64,000 bases of DNA from assembly GCA_013396915.1 (NCBI GenBank), contig VWZL01002016.1, positions 1,217,327 through 1,281,326 on the forward strand, given 5' to 3'. This document shows, piece by piece, positions 50,516 to 64,000 of the stretch. Positions within the stretch are counted from its first letter, which is position 1; every line of letters begins with the position of its first letter. Both the position numbers and the translations under genes were made by a program. The stretch comes from Stercorarius parasiticus (Eukaryota > Chordata > Aves > Charadriiformes > Stercorariidae). The notes under the pieces are model-generated. The model worked only from the letters and a program-made list of their open reading frames with translations. It was not told the DNA's origin and ran no database searches.

Positions 50516-52999
50516 TCAATGAACAGAAATTGTGTTAGCAGCCATGTAATGAATGACATTTTCTCTGTGTCAAGCACAGATGAAGTGTTTGAAAGCAAGG
50601 AATGGTATTAGTCATTCCTATTATATATGCAAAGTGCAAAAATGATAACTTGAAGTAATTGCACTCTGAAAAAGAAGCATTTTTCTTTAGTGAAACCATT
50701 CTATCTGTTATTTGGTCACAGGAATAATAAAAATAAAGAGATGTATTTTATATATGGATTTCAGTCACAAAAATAAATTAAAAATTAATTCTTCAATCAG
50801 TGTCCAAACAATAACAACAACAAAGTGTGCAAATATGGTTCACATTGTACAAAAGTAATTTATTCAATTTTTCTTACCAAACATCAAATTAACAATCAAA
50901 CCCTAATTATTATTATACTTTTTCATATGATTTAAATCAAGAGCATATGTTTCATATTGAAAGACTGATTAAAACTTCTGAAAAGATACTCTAAAATTGC
51001 TTAAAGAAATGAACTTTTTCTCAAAGAGAAAAGTCAAAACAACTACCTAAACAATGTTACTACAAACTGACATTTTCCCATTTCTTGATGAAAACCATTT
51101 GCTAATTTTGACCCAACTCTTTGAATATGTCTGGACCATGAAACTGCAGTTTTTAATAAATTCATAAGAATTAATGAGAAAAAACAAATTGCTCGGCTAT
51201 AATCTCAACACTGAAGTTATTTTAATTTAGTTCTGAAAATAACTTTAACATAAAGTTATCCAAAATAAATACTTCTAGTTCTTAATTTATTAGAATCAAA
51301 GTCTGGATCACTAGGAATTGAAAACAGCAAAGGTCCTTTCTCTCTCAATCCTGTGCAGTGATCTGCCGTAGGTTATGGTTTGCATAATATATAAAAAACA
51401 GCAGAGAAAAAAATAACGAGTGCACTTTTCAGTAACAACATTACTCTTTGTGTTAAAAAGCAAAACACTCTGATGGGACTGAAATGAGTGCTTTACATTC
51501 TAGCAATACAGATTTTCCATAAAAATTATGAGTGATTTCTAAGTACCGGGCCACAGTACTATATCAAGGCTTGAGGGCAATCAAAGCTTTTGAAAGACAT
51601 TCAGCCTTTCTTCAAGTGTAAAATGTATGCTTCACAGTTTATTATTTCCTGGTTTAGGGTTTTTAATTACTAAAAGCTTTTTATTTTTCAGTATAAAGGA
51701 CAAACTTGGAGAAGAAAGAAAGGTTACTTTTAGCCATATAAAAAAATCTCAAATACAGGCACAAACACACACACAAAACAACATTCTCTTCTTTCTCACC
51801 TCTCCCATGAGGGCCCACCCTTTATAAATGTTACTGCCAGGGAGTTACTGATGCATTTTTCTTGAAAAAAGATGTAAGGGTGTTGCAGATTTGATTTTCT
51901 CCTTTTCAGATACCACCATCTATATTTTGGCTTGTCTACCTCCTTTCCAAAAAGTTTTCAGCATTTTTCCCTCTTTATCACTTTCACCTCCTCCAAAGCA
52001 TTTCCTTTTTCTTTTTCTGAAACAGTTTTTCTTTTCATATGCTACACTTCATTCTGCAGTTTGCCTTCCAATAACATGTTGAAGTTCGGTTCTCCCATAG
52101 TTAAGCTTATTCTTAAAACACAGATGTCCCTGATTACCAACTTCCAGCCTTTCCTCCCCTTTCCCATCTATAGCTCTAAAATATTTTTTTTTTGCCTCTT
52201 ACAGAGGGACTCTTGCCTCTGTAAAGCAGGGAGATATTGTCCTCTGCTTTCCAGGATGAGTGATGTAGAAGAAAGAAGTAAAAGGAAGCAGACAGAGTAA
52301 AACAAGAACTGTAAAGCTAACAGCAGTGATTTAAGTATAGCGAGATGACCCCAGCCCCTCAGCTGTGAGGCACTGTCTGTGTCTGTCGCATGTGAAGAAC
52401 AATCCGTCCCTCAGCACATGGAGAAATGAGTTACTGCTCTTCTGCAAGTGAGGAATGAATAACAGCAGCCAAACAGAGGGAGAATTTCTCATTGGCTGCA
52501 AGATTTCCCTGCAAATTTCTAAAAATTACTATCTTACTGAAATCCTGCAGAACTGGAAATCCTAAATTTACTCCATAAGCATATTTATTCCAAAACCAAA
52601 AATAAATTCATGTTGTAAATGAAAAATTCACCACACTGCAAATAACACAGCATTAAGTAATCTAGTTTCACTGTGAAGGGAGACGAGCTTTTTGAGTCTA
52701 TTTTGAGACCCTGACATTCTCTTGTTGAAGTTATTTGCCTTTTCAAAATCTACTCCTTCATAAAGGCTCAACATTTATAAAGGTTCATATTGATCTGAAT
52801 AATCCTAATGTGAATGATTTGAACAAGAATACTCTGCTGATGCTTATACAACTCTTCGGGAACTTCAGCATGGCCAAGTTCTGATCTCAAGAAACAAATC
52901 CAGTGCAAGATTAAGACACCTAACTTCATGTCTCGCATAGGTGTCTGCTTGTGTGGTAAGTATATACATTCCCATTACATGGGCCTATAATGCTCTGCT

Positions 53000-53027
53000 G
53001 CAGTCAATGGAGATGCAGTCAATGGAG
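53000..53027. repeat. 15-base direct duplication
   Basis: gcagtcaatggagat at 53000-53014 is followed at once by gcagtcaatggag, a tandem pair with a 15-base period. Confidence 0.75.
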
Positions 53028-54942
53028 CCTAAGGAGTGATTCAGATGACCAGATGATAGGTATCTCCTTTCGGATGAAAAGATTTGCTCCAACTCCATTG
53101 TGTGCTCCACTGCATTGTGTATCCGTTCACAATACTGACAACATAGTTGCATAGCACACAGCACATAAGACACCCATGTATAAAAGATGCCTACATTCTG
53201 GTGCCTAAATATTGAACTAGAGGCCTTGCCAAGGAGATGGTAGGGTTTCCCTGACGTAGGTGCTGATCCAGCCTGGGTTGTGCTGCCTGCTGTGCAACTG
53301 CTGCTACAGAGATGGGGATGCTCCTCTCATGGGTCCACGTCAGAGCTGCCTGGCCTGCAGGGGTAACCAGACACCCCAGAGCATTTCTAAGGCCCCATGT
53401 TCTCATGTAGCCAGCTCAAGATCCAAGAATTCTTTCAGACTTTCATTTGAAATCCCCCAATTTTCCAGGTTTTTTACATCACAAGGGTGAGACTAATTTA
53501 GTGGTTCCATTTGAGACAGGACTTCAGATCATCTCACTTGCTGTGCTTCGGTTCACACTGCAGAGCAGACCCAGAAATTCTGCACGGGAGCACTTTTGGG
53601 CAAAATAAACTAGGCATACTCTAGGAACCTCCCAATGAGTTATCACTGCTGCATGCATTACATCTATGGATCTGACCCTGAATGCTCCATCATGTGCAAG
53701 TTCTTAGCACCAACAGCTTTGCTCTGAAAATCTCTCCTATTGGGCTGCACTTGTGGCTAATGGAGCGGTAGTGCCAAATTAGCAGTGAACTTGTTTTGCA
53801 ATCCCTGGGCTTACAAACTGGATCCTTAGCAACCTGGACACAGAATTCTGCACGAAGTATTTTAATATTGAGAACATTTAACTGTATGGATGACAGTATG
53901 GATTTTTGGACCAGACATCATGCCTGATTAACCATCTGGCATTACTATAGTTGTTGACTTATGTAGTGATAGCTCTAATGAACAATTTAGGTGACTGCAA
54001 GTTGGGTGTTGGAGCATTTAAATTTTAACCATGATGGTCCACAATGAATTTTGGGCTAAGTATTTGAACAGTAACCTAAAAATCTCACACAGTGAACAAG
54101 CTAACAGGAAATGTTAGGCCATATAAAAAAAGGCTTTAAATAAAAAACATCTCATATCAATCGTACATTTGCTCATCAGGAGAGAAGAGATCTGGGTTTG
54201 GATCTGTTCTCTAAGAGTTGTTATTCAATATTTTAGCCGGTGACTTTGAAACACAAAATGCACTAACAGAACAGAACCAGTATATTTTCTTATAAAATGA
54301 ATTTGCCGATTACAAGGCTCTAGACTCGTGCTCCCTCCTCTACACAGTCCCTCTCTTGAGGTCTTCACTTCAGAGTCTCTGCTTCAAAATGGTGGAGAGA
54401 TTTTTACTCTGAAGTATTTCTGCATAGCTTATTGACTAAGGCATCTTTCTAGGAGTTGGGAGACTTTTTCCTGGTTTTGAATGCTGTTATGGGAAGGAAA
54501 GAACTGAATCCAGATGACCTGCTTTCTATACAAGAAATCTAGCCACTAGAATGCCACAAAAATTCAGTTTATATTAGGTTAGAAATTAACCTCTTTAGAG
54601 AATGCAGGCATACATATCATAGATTTTTAGGTAGAAAACAGGATTCTCGAATATCTCAGTTCTGGACACGTGCAGGGTCACCGGCCACTAAAGAATTTTT
54701 AAGTTGGTGATGTGTCTAATGATGCCTTCATGGTCAGATGAATCTGAATAATTTTTACTTCTTTTAAGTCACAGTTTGTACTTCTGTTGCTTAATACATG
54801 TTTTAGATGGTCACAACCGTCACAAGACCTAAGCCTTAGTTCTTCCTTTATCACTAACTGTATTTTTTTTGCTTGCCAAATTCGTTAGCAAATCTGTGAA
54901 TGTAAGCCTTCCATTCACTATTTTTAATGATGATTTTGTTCA

Positions 54943-55344
54943 ATTGCAGGCAATTTTATTAATATAAAAGGAAACTTTAACTTTTTGATCAAGTTGAAGA
55001 TTTTGCCTTTCAATCTTTTTCATGTCATACAGCATAGATTGATCTCCACAGTGTTTTGGATGCCGGAAATGAATAAAAGCTACTCCTGAATATAGCAGAT
55101 GTTAAAATGTTGCTGAAAGCTCTGGAGAAGAAATATCAATTAACATTGTGACTATGTTTTGATGAAGACGATGAAATAAAAATGTCTCTTTTGCAGGATT
55201 ATCAGACTCATCAATTTTCTGCCCATGACTAGACAAAATTTCATTCAGTGACAGATTTGATTTTGAAGAATCCACAGAAACCAATTTTGTGGTCTTTTTG
55301 AGTTCAACAGATACTCTTTCAGTCTCATGAAGGACCAGCACTTC
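54943..55344 (-). pseudogene. Coding-like tract with one internal stop, family unknown
   Basis: On the minus strand one frame is open from 55344 down to 54943, apart from a single TAA at 55104-55102. It has about 80 codons before the stop and 53 after it. The predicted peptide is rich in charged and polar residues (for example SLNEILSSHGQKIDESDNPA before the stop and IHFRHPKHCGDQSMLYDMKK after it), unlike the Phe/Leu/Ser-rich junk frames typical of AT-rich DNA here. It begins after a TAA at 55347-55345, and no good splice acceptor or start codon marks it. I recognise no family. It may be an old retrocopy remnant, an exon with one error, or chance. Confidence 0.15.
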
Positions 55345-58300
55345 TTAGTTCAGACCTCTCCAAAACAAGAATCCCTTGATTCTTTCTCCTTCTTTCAAAC
55401 TCAGTCATGCAGAATTGGACAAATTCAAAAATTCATTTTAATGATAATCAATGACCAATAATTACATTTACAATATTGATTATTGCTTTTACATTTAGAA
55501 CAGTTGCACTCCTACACCATATAATCTGAATAATACCTTAGCCGACATCTTGTACAGACAGGTAAACTGCTTACCTTTCATAAGGACCTTTCTGATTTTA
55601 CCAGATTTAATCCCCCAATATTTCACAAGTCTCTCCTCTCATCTTTTCAGATTGTTCTCTTATAGTCAGGATGTCTACGTTAATTTTCTTAATCAAATCT
55701 CAGTGCTGCAATTGTGTTCATAACAATAAAAATGCTGATTTCATTACTTTCATAGTTTTAATTTCTGAGAGTTTTTTTATATAGATTAAAATCCCTCTAA
55801 ATCTTATATTCACCTGTTCTGGGATGCCTGATGACTGGGATACTTCTCCCATACCACTCTGTTTCAGATCAATGTTGTTGGCTATATAAATAATTTTTCT
55901 ATGAGGAGCTATTCGTGATCAAAACATACGCTTAATGCCAGCACATACCAAAAAAGAACCAAACAGAAAGAAGCTTGTGATTCGAGTTCCACAGAGGCAT
56001 TTCCAAAGTCTCTAGGAAAATCAGTTTGATAAGTGAGTACTTTTGACTGAAGTTTAGAGAAATAATTTTTCCTCTGAAATTATACTTAAAACTAAAAAAT
56101 TATAATCACCAGCACACTTCGAACCCATATTCAATATCCTGAATGTTTATGATTTCAGATGCTGACTGTGAGGAATCTGGTAAATAGTCTGAAACCCAGA
56201 AGGTCTGCTTCCATTTCTCTTTGACTTGTTATTTTAAACTTATATCATTATTATTTTTACAGCAGGAAATAGAAATAAATTGTTTTACTGAAGAGCATCA
56301 GACATCAGTTTTTGATGCTATTTCTATGATTTCAACAATGCTAAAGTGGCCTGCACAGTGCAAGTGATAGCTGTTATACTCCCATTGCCAAAAGCAAATC
56401 TGCTCTCGGCGATCATAAAACTAGGAGGGTATGAATGTCAGCAAAGCATCCTAATGTTATTTTAAAGTGGGGTTTTATTTTTATGTATACTTACAACCCC
56501 CTAGAAAAAATACTGATAACAGGGGAAAGAAGGAAATAGCAGGTAAGATAATTATGCTGCCATGGTTACTCTGAGAAGAGAAAGCTCACAGAAAATTTTA
56601 ATACAATTCAAAAAGGATAAAGCCAATAGCATTCAACAGAGACGCAGAATGTTTCTATAGATTTTGTTACAAAAAAATTTATGAAGTCACATTATCACCT
56701 TGACTGTGTCTGCCTAAAGTTGAGGGTAACAGGAATGAATCAGAGTAAAGCTGAGGCCAGGTAGGAAATGTCCCTAGAGTAAGAAGTGAGGTATATCAGT
56801 GTCTTCACAGCCTTCGTATAGTTCATCCTTGAATAGAAACCTTTTCTAAATCCTGTGTAAGGGTGGTGCTGACATAGGGCAGCATCTAAGACACCCCATC
56901 ATCTAGGTGAGGTTCCTGCCCCTGGGGTTGTCTGAATGATCTTGGGCATTACTGTATTTCAGAGTGGGGAAGGCATAAGAACATTTTTGAAGTTGCCTCT
57001 TTTTTAGCTGCAGGCGGAAGACTGCATAGGTGAAGTGACAGCACCAAACACCACACAAAGATAGCCTAGTCTTCTGGACTAAGTCAAAGAGAATCAGAAT
57101 TAAGGTTCTCTTTCCTAAAGGACAAAGCCAAAGAATAACTCTGTCCCTCTCCCTCTTTCTGCTTACATGGTGTTAGATTTGCAGAATTATTTTATTAGAG
57201 ACAGACTAAGGCAAGACAGGTTGGGTCCCTTGGTTCTTTCACTGATACTTATGGTTTGAATACTTCTGTGTTTCTGGTAATGAAATGATCCCATAAATTC
57301 TCACGTAAGTCTATACTATGGAGTCAAATTAAGGCACATTTATATGCTCTAACAAAACAGAATACACTAAAATATTTCTAAGAGACAGGTGAACCTGTTC
57401 ACCATTGTAAACCAAAAATAAAGGCATTTTAGGGTAAGTAGCTCTTTAAGTACCATAGCTTTTGACTTATGCATCATTTCCACAGATGAGATGCCTACAT
57501 TACTCTCTGCTAAACTCAAGTAAGTTTCCTAGCAACCCAATTGTTATCTCTGTAGGGGATAAAAACACACCAGCATTATATAGGTTGAGAGTCTTTTACA
57601 GCATCATGGTTTTTGCCCACCTCAATTAATTACCAAACATGCTGGCATCACTTAGAAGTCCTCTTCTTCAATAAGATAAGTATCAGCAAAGTACTTTGCT
57701 TAATGCTAATGCATTTCATTTTCTGCTACATGATAAAATCAGATTCTGTGCATCTAGTAAACTGTGCAAAGCGCAGAGCATCCTAAACAAAAATCTTCAA
57801 ATTAACCTCTTGATTTTGTATGTTCAATGTCAAGGATAGAAAACACCATGTCATGAAGGTGACTTTTAAAGATTTATTTTAGGAGGTAATTAAAGGCCGC
57901 AATAGAAAACCTTTTTAGAAAAAAACTCTTCCTCCTTTTTCCTGTGGGTTGTTTGTTAGTTTTGCTTAGCTTGAAGCTTGTTTTAAAAGCAATTTTTCCA
58001 ATTCTGCAGTGTTAGATAATATCCAACAATGCCTACTAACTCAGGATTAGCAGCTAGCTCCAGGATTGGAGCAGAAAGAATATGACTTGCAATTGAAATA
58101 TTAGGATTATCAATTTATGTTGCCCTGCCTGTATGGTTAAGCTATTAACAGATCAAACAGATCTCAGAAAAACAAAAAGCGAACAAACAGGGACAACTGA
58201 AAAAAGATTCCCCATCATTATTTCAAATCCCATGCTGAAATATCTCTATCTTTCTATGGCAAGAGACTATCTCTTGAACAATCCTCCATGGTGCTCTGTA

Positions 58301-59979
58301 GCCTGACAGTCCTCGAGTTTATGGAATGTGTAAAAGAATGATGACATTAACATTTAGAGAGCCTTTTCTTTTATAGTGTATTATTTGTGGTTCAGCAAGC
58401 ATGTTCTTGAATAAACCTAGATCTCGTCTCATATAAAATTTCAGTAATAGTTCAAAATAACAGAATTTTTCAGTATTTGCTTTTCCTGCACGTTAGAGAG
58501 AGGTACAAACCAAGCTGAAAGAACATGTCACTGCAGCTTATAGTAAGAAATTATATTCATTTCTTGTCAGTCCACCACTTTTCTCTTGTACCACTTTTGA
58601 AAAGAAAAAAAAGAAGAAAAAAAGAGAGGTTTTTTTTTCAGATATATACAGGGGACATGAGAAGCAACTAATTAAAAACTACCTTTCTTTGAAAGCTATA
58701 CTACTCCAGAAGGAAAAGGAAAAAAACCAACAACCTAAACACACAAAGGACAGGAATTATATTTGTAACCTGCTCTTTTGCTGAAGTTACTAGAACCTGT
58801 ATTCCCTTTTCCAGGAATAGCTCAGCAATTGGACCAGACTGTCATTTGAGTGGAATCCATGACAGTAGTTTGTGTAGTGTTTAACCCATCGTTACTCCTC
58901 TTCCAAGCAGAAGGAAGAAGCAATGCACCTTTGCTGACCCCTGACCTTTTAAAAAGGTGAATCTCCTACCTGTTTGTATTTGAGTATCTGGGCTTCACCA
59001 TCTTTGAAACATTTTTTTCTTAGGTTGCATCTATCACCTACAGTGATACAATAAGGATTATTCACCTATAAGGCAGTCTATATTAGAGATGTTTATTTTC
59101 ACTACAATGATTCCTATAATATGCAGGCAATGTCATTACAAAACAAAACTGCAGACACCTCATATTACCTCGTTAAGGTTATGGACTAATATTATGGTAA
59201 TTTATAGCTCCATTGCACATGGTTGTTTAAAAGAATTTAAAAGAACGAAAGAAAAAGAACCAAGCACATATAACAGTGGCCTGTAGCTTGACACAAACTG
59301 TGAATACACTTTTTAACTAAATGACCTCATTAAATTTTGGGAGTCTGTTATTTCTTGTCTGATTATTATACCACAGCTTCTGTGACTCATGCATAGTACC
59401 TCGGGATAGTTTTCTTTTTGATGTACACTGCATTAGTCATACTTATCTATTAACACAGATGATATGTAGTGCAACCTCTACACCTACTGCTGTTTTCTAG
59501 AAAGTATTAGTATATTACTTGGTTCTGTAATTAACACTGGTACATAAACCAGTGCAAGTCCAAAATAGCTTTTAGGATTCAGGATTGGATGACAAAAAAC
59601 CCATTCTTCTCCTCCAAGTTATTTCATTGATACCATCTTTTCTGCAAGACATGAAATTAGCAGCCATAGAGAAAGTTAACAGTCCTTACATGCTAAAAAT
59701 CAAAAGACCTTCAGATATCAGCTTTCCCTGACAAAGCTAAAAATCAGACCGAACGTATTGATTCCTGACCAGCTCCCAGATCTTAAGTGGGTCTTGTCCA
59801 GTCCAAAATGGCAGGTTCCATGGAAACATTTGAATGATTATATGTAAGAAGGCCAATTGTGAAAAGAAAACTTCCTTGTTAACGGTGCAGGATCAAACAA
59901 AGTGCAAATTGAGAAGAGGATGTCTGTAAAAAGGAATGATAGGAAAAAAGTATATCTTTTGTTTAAAAATGGAGTATTG

Positions 59980-60782
59980 TTAGCCTGACCTTTTCATGGT
60001 TCAACAAAGTAAGTGTGAATTCCTCCACCTGAGGAAGGATAACTCCAGGCACCAGTATAAATGCTGAAGGATGGCCATCTGGAAGGCTTCTTTGCAGAGA
60101 AGGACCTGGGGATCATGGTGGACAGTAAGCTGAATATGAGCCAGCAGTATGCCCTTACGGCAAAGGCATCTAATGGTATCCTGGGCTGCATTAGGAAGAC
60201 CACTGCCAGCAGGCTGAGGGAGGTGATCCTTCCCCTCTGCTCTGCACTGGTTGGGGCCACACCTGGAGGGCTGGGTCCAGCTCTCAGCTCCCCTGTACAA
60301 GGCAAACATGGACATACTGGAGAGAGTCCAGCAAAGGACGACAAAGATGATTAAGGGACTGAAGCATCTCTCATATGAGGAGACTCTGAGTGAGCTGTGA
60401 CCAGTCAGCCTGGGGAAGAGAAGGCTCAGAGGGATCTCATCAACGCATATAAATAAATACCTGAAGGGAGGATATAAAGAGAATGGAGCCAGGCTCTTTT
60501 CAGTGGTGCCCCGTGACAGCACCAGAGGCGATCCGCACAAACTGAAATGCAGGACTTTCCCTCTGAATGTCAGGAAACTCTTTTTCATTGTGAGGGTGAT
60601 GAAGCACTGGCACTTGTTTCCCAGAGAGGTTATGGAGTCTCCATAGTTGGAAATATTCTAAAGCTGTCTAGACATGGTCCTGGGCAACTGGCTGTAGGTG
60701 GACCTGCTTAAGCAGATGGGGTGGGCAAGATGACCTCCAGAGATCCCTTTCAACCTAAGCCACTCTCTGATTCTTCAATTCT
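59980..60782 (+). mobile_element. CR1 LINE fragment (copy B)
   Basis: The 3' part of CR1 lies on the plus strand. The frame from about 60061 encodes FFAEKDLGIMVDSKLNMSQQ and then GILGCIRK with ASRLREVILPLCSALV before the shared one-base insertion at 60249-60260 shifts it into GATPGGLGPALSS. TGA at 60398-60400 and the 4-base insertion near 60444-60460 are also shared with copy A. The 3' end has gacctccagagatcccttt, caacctaagcc and a weak ctctgattctt tail. It keeps the segment missing from copy A near 46345 and lacks copy A's left duplication. Its left flank is unrelated to that of copy A, so the two are separate insertions. Confidence 0.93.
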
Positions 60783-63700
60783 GTTCCATGTCCTCTTACA
60801 GAAACATCCTATACCGTTTCCTCACCTCCTGAGAAGTGCATCTTATGAAAGGGCTGAAACAGATCTACGTTTTTTGAACATTACCAACCCAGCAGGATGT
60901 TCTGATAAGGAAATAAGGTTACAAAATGTCAGAGCAGGGGAAACACAGTCACTGCTCCTTGTCCTTCTAATTCCACACTGCAAAAATAAGAGCATGCTGG
61001 ATCTTCTAAAAAGAGGAGAGCAACTTTCCAGGATTCAAAGTTCCCCTCTGTTTCTTGTCTCACTGGTATTCTTGTGAGGTATTTGGCAGCAGGCTTTCAC
61101 TAACCTTAGTGCTGTGAATGTTTCTAGGTCATCCAGTTTTGTAGGTAGAAGGATGTTTGGGACTTAGAAGGGAATTGCAGCATTTTTGCCTATGATTGGC
61201 AGCTGTCGGTCATATTATTGGTTTTTTTTGTTTGGAAGCTGAACTGACAAACTGAAAAAAAAATATTTCCAATCAAATTGAATACAATATTATGTGTAAA
61301 GCAGAAAATAAGATGATGCTGGGGATGAATGAAACATTTTAGTTCTCTAGGCTCCTTTTACGCAATCTCACAATATCCAAGTGATATGACCAGAATAACC
61401 AATATCAGAATACTCACCAGGTTTGGGAAGTTACCCTCCCTTGTCTGCTCAGGGAAACTTGACACATATTGTATAACTTCGAGAAGACTGCCAGGGTTGT
61501 CATGCTACAGAGTCACCCTCAGTGCCTTTCCACAGTTAATGCAGAAGAATTTTCTAGGAAGCAGGATAGCTTAACTAGCTGAAAATAGGAATAATACACC
61601 TCAAAATATTCACAGTTTTTACTATGTTTCTATGTTTCTATGTCCTATGAAAATAGGAATAATACACCTCAAAATCTTCATAGCTTTACTATGTTTACTA
61701 TGTTTTACATAGTTTCATGCATGCCCTTCCTCTAGGAGATAACAGCCATAGTGTCAAATAGCTATAAATAAAGGAGAGGACGGAACCAAGGACTGAGATT
61801 TTCTGAGTACTGTAACTAGGCTGCTAGGCAAAGTATTTCCTTCTTCCCAGTTTTGTGATTCAAACTAAAGCATTCAAGATGAAAGTTGTGAACGATTTAT
61901 GCCAAAATTTGGAAACATCTGTGTCTAGACTGATTTTGCTCACTAACACTCTTTCCTCACCTGACACAAAAGGTGTCATAAGGTGTTAAGTACTGGCTGC
62001 AGAGCGCTTTCAGATACGTATACAAAAGCAACTCTTATAGCTATTACTGATTCAAAGAAGAGTGGTTTCTTAAAGCATCTTGATGGTGTGTTTGATTCAG
62101 TCAAGTTGCAGCACTGCTTTAAGCACCCCTGGGAAACTGCTCTTATTGCACGCAGTTTTACTTTAAGAAAAATATAGCTATAAAGAAAAATATGCCTAAA
62201 TCCTTCCTTTACTTTCTTCCATTCAGTCACTCCTGGTTACTTCTCTCTGAACCACCCTGCCCGATTCCTCTCTCATTTACCCTCTTAAAACACTTACAGA
62301 TATTTAGCGCATCATTCATGAATCATTATTTAGACAGGCACTCCATATTTAGCTCTTCTCCTTTTCCTCATAAATCAGTCCCTTCCAGACTTTCAATCAT
62401 TTTTATTGCTCTTTCATAACTGCTGATAGTACTCATAAATGAAATGTCTCTAATGGCACTAAGCACGAAAAAGGGAACAAGAGACCAAGGCTGGAGTTAA
62501 TAAAATAAAAATAAAACATAACCTAACTTGGGCATCCTCTTTATTTTGGCAATCAAGTAGACATAAATAATAGCACAACAAGGCAAATGAATTACCAGAA
62601 GCTAAAGTGAGGTCCAGGCATACTCGATGACATATTTACAAGCCTTGTAGAGGGGGAAGTAGAAAAACAGCTAATGTGAACATCTATTTCTGTTTTTCAA
62701 ATCAGTATTCTAATATTCTGTGCACATGAGTGGTTGCTAGCATTCAAAACTTAAACATGTCAAAGCAGGACTCTCATAAGCACAACATGTAAGAAAAATA
62801 TCTGTTGCCATAGGACAATTTTCTGAGCCCATTTATCCTAACTCTGCTTAGACATGGTTTCATGGGATCCTTTGCAGTATTTAAGATACATCAAGCTTCA
62901 GAAACAGCTATCATTTTAATCAAGATCAGTTAAAGGCTGAGGAGGGAAAGAATCACATTTTTGACAGTCTGATATTTACAATATTGCGTCCCAATAGTTT
63001 TAGTTTAAAAGAAGGGCACCTCTCATTCCCCTGTGAGGCTAATGAATGCTGGGACCCTGGAATCTGAAGTTTAAAAGGCAAGATGTTAAGTTTTATTTAA
63101 GTTTTTATTTTAAGCTTCTTTATGAAGAGGCAGCTTTTTAACAAAGACCATTCTGAATGATTTGTCATAGAAGAGGCAGAAAACTTTATGGGCTTTCAAA
63201 TAAACTGCCCTCAGCCAGTGAGGCCAATAGCTGCTCTGTCTCTCTGTGTGTGGTGTGTTTGCCAATACACATATGACAAATTTCTAAATGTATGGAAACA
63301 GAAGGCATGAAGATGAATCCAGCAACATCTATTTTTAGATTCTATTTCTGTGCATTTGAAAAATAAAGAAAATTAGACAAGTAAAATTTATAAAAGCAAT
63401 TGTTTTCTACAGGAAACTCAGGAAAAATATTGAAAACAGAAAATCTCAATATATATTAAGTTGTGGCAGCTAGCACTCAATGGTTCTGTAGCCTTTCTTA
63501 TGGATCCTTTATGAAGCTCATGTTAAAATCTATTTTTAATTGCTTATAATTTGACTGGTTTAGATTTGTTTTGCTCTTAAACAAAGCGTAAGATGTTAGC
63601 CCTTAAGATTCATTTAAAATTTTAAAAAATATTTAATGTATTCAAATCTTCTGGTTTGGCACTGCAGGTATGTAAAAACATCAAACGCTTACAGTTCTAA

Positions 63701-64000
63701 ATGCAATACTGATAATAAAAAAAAACAGATATAAATAAATCAACAAGAAACAACAGGCATTCCTACCTTAAAGAAAAGGTATTTGCTAGGGCCTGGATAT
63801 CAAACCAGATCACTGCTTGTCAGCAGCTGACGATTTAAACATATGTATTTTTTCAAACAATGACATGTCACATGAAGAAAAGGCAGATTAAAGCACTGTA
63901 GAAAAATTATTTTCATAATAACAAAGTATCTACTCACTTATATTTGGAAGATATAGAAGAACATTAGTGCTCCTAGTTATTAGGATACCAATTCATAGAT
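60783..64000. other. Gene-free stretch to the right edge
   Basis: No gene is supportable. It contains the 68-base tandem duplication at 61581-61713. The remainder is AT-rich, unique-looking DNA with short frames only. Confidence 0.55.
61581..61713. repeat. Imperfect 68-base tandem duplication with inner ctatgttt repeats
   Basis: gaaaataggaataatacacc begins at 61581 and again at 61649. The copies agree through cctcaaaat, then differ by substitutions (attcacag versus cttcatag) and in the number of short tactatgttt/ctatgttt units. This suggests a unit duplication followed by slippage inside the tails. Confidence 0.85.

Larger units (their letters stand above)
50516..59979. other. Gene-free stretch
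   Basis: No gene is supportable. Noted items are a CA-rich run at 51764-51779, a 15-base duplication (gcagtcaatggagat) at 53000-53027, a GC-richer patch at 53220-53410, and A/T-rich runs at 58602-58640. Between about 52900 and 53230, words such as aagacacctaactt and ggtgcctaaatattg hint at another decayed palindromic repeat, but the arms cannot be aligned with confidence. A coding-like tract on the minus strand at 54943-55344 is listed separately. Confidence 0.5.

Noticed and set aside
60001..60588. 195-codon minus-strand reading frame
   Set aside because: It is the antisense of CR1 copy B. The corresponding antisense frame of copy A (46746-46237) has nearly the same translation. Long antisense frames are usual in CR1 and are not host genes.
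46150..60782. Segmental duplication carrying both CR1 copies A and B
   Set aside because: Similarity stops at the element ends; the DNA on both sides of the two copies is unrelated, so the copies are separate insertions.
1..64000. CRISPR arrays, prokaryotic operons, tRNA or rRNA genes
   Set aside because: No regularly spaced repeats, no dense coding layout and no tRNA or rRNA signature was found; the repeats and composition are those of a bird nuclear genome.

Overview
The window looks like about 64 kb of intergenic or deep-intronic DNA from a bird. The evidence is the mobile-element content: five clear fragments of the CR1 LINE family, one older CR1-type fossil, and one short LTR with the typical ends and tail region of a common avian endogenous retroviral LTR. 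There are no L1, Alu or other mammal-type elements. The background is AT-rich, CpG-poor and full of stop codons. I found no gene, exon series, tRNA or rRNA that I can support, so this is best read as a gene desert or a very long intron. The exact species cannot be read from the sequence.

Layout. At the left edge (1-485, minus strand) lies a CR1 reverse-transcriptase fragment whose frame is open over all 160 visible codons. A small CR1 tail sits at 9127-9200 (minus). CR1 copies on the plus strand lie at 10590-11316, 16765-17797, 46150-46999 and 59980-60782. An internally deleted solo LTR is at 30982-31199, an old CR1-type fossil at 38320-38600 (minus) and an old interspersed repeat at about 44262-44400. 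Two decayed palindromic elements that look like MITEs are at 48517-48622 and 50331-50515. Everything between is unique-looking DNA with only simple repeats and short local duplications.

The two features that most deserve attention are these. First, 24001-24300 is a compact CpG-island-like block: 54.7% GC, 15 CpG, observed/expected about 0.69 by hand count. It lies in otherwise CpG-poor DNA and could be a promoter or enhancer of an unannotated transcript. Second, the CR1 copies at 46150 and 59980 are about 13.8 kb apart and share a near-identical core (about 97% over 327 bp, including 141 bp without a difference). The core carries the same frameshift, the same stop codon and the same 4-base insertion, but the two ends of the elements are clearly more diverged. 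This suggests gene conversion between the copies or descent from one defective source. Homeodomain-type motif clusters at about 12020-12080, 28905-28930 and 36460-36480 are weaker regulatory candidates.

No cooperating set of genes is present, and I see no convincing new biological system. The findings concern repeat evolution and candidate regulatory DNA.
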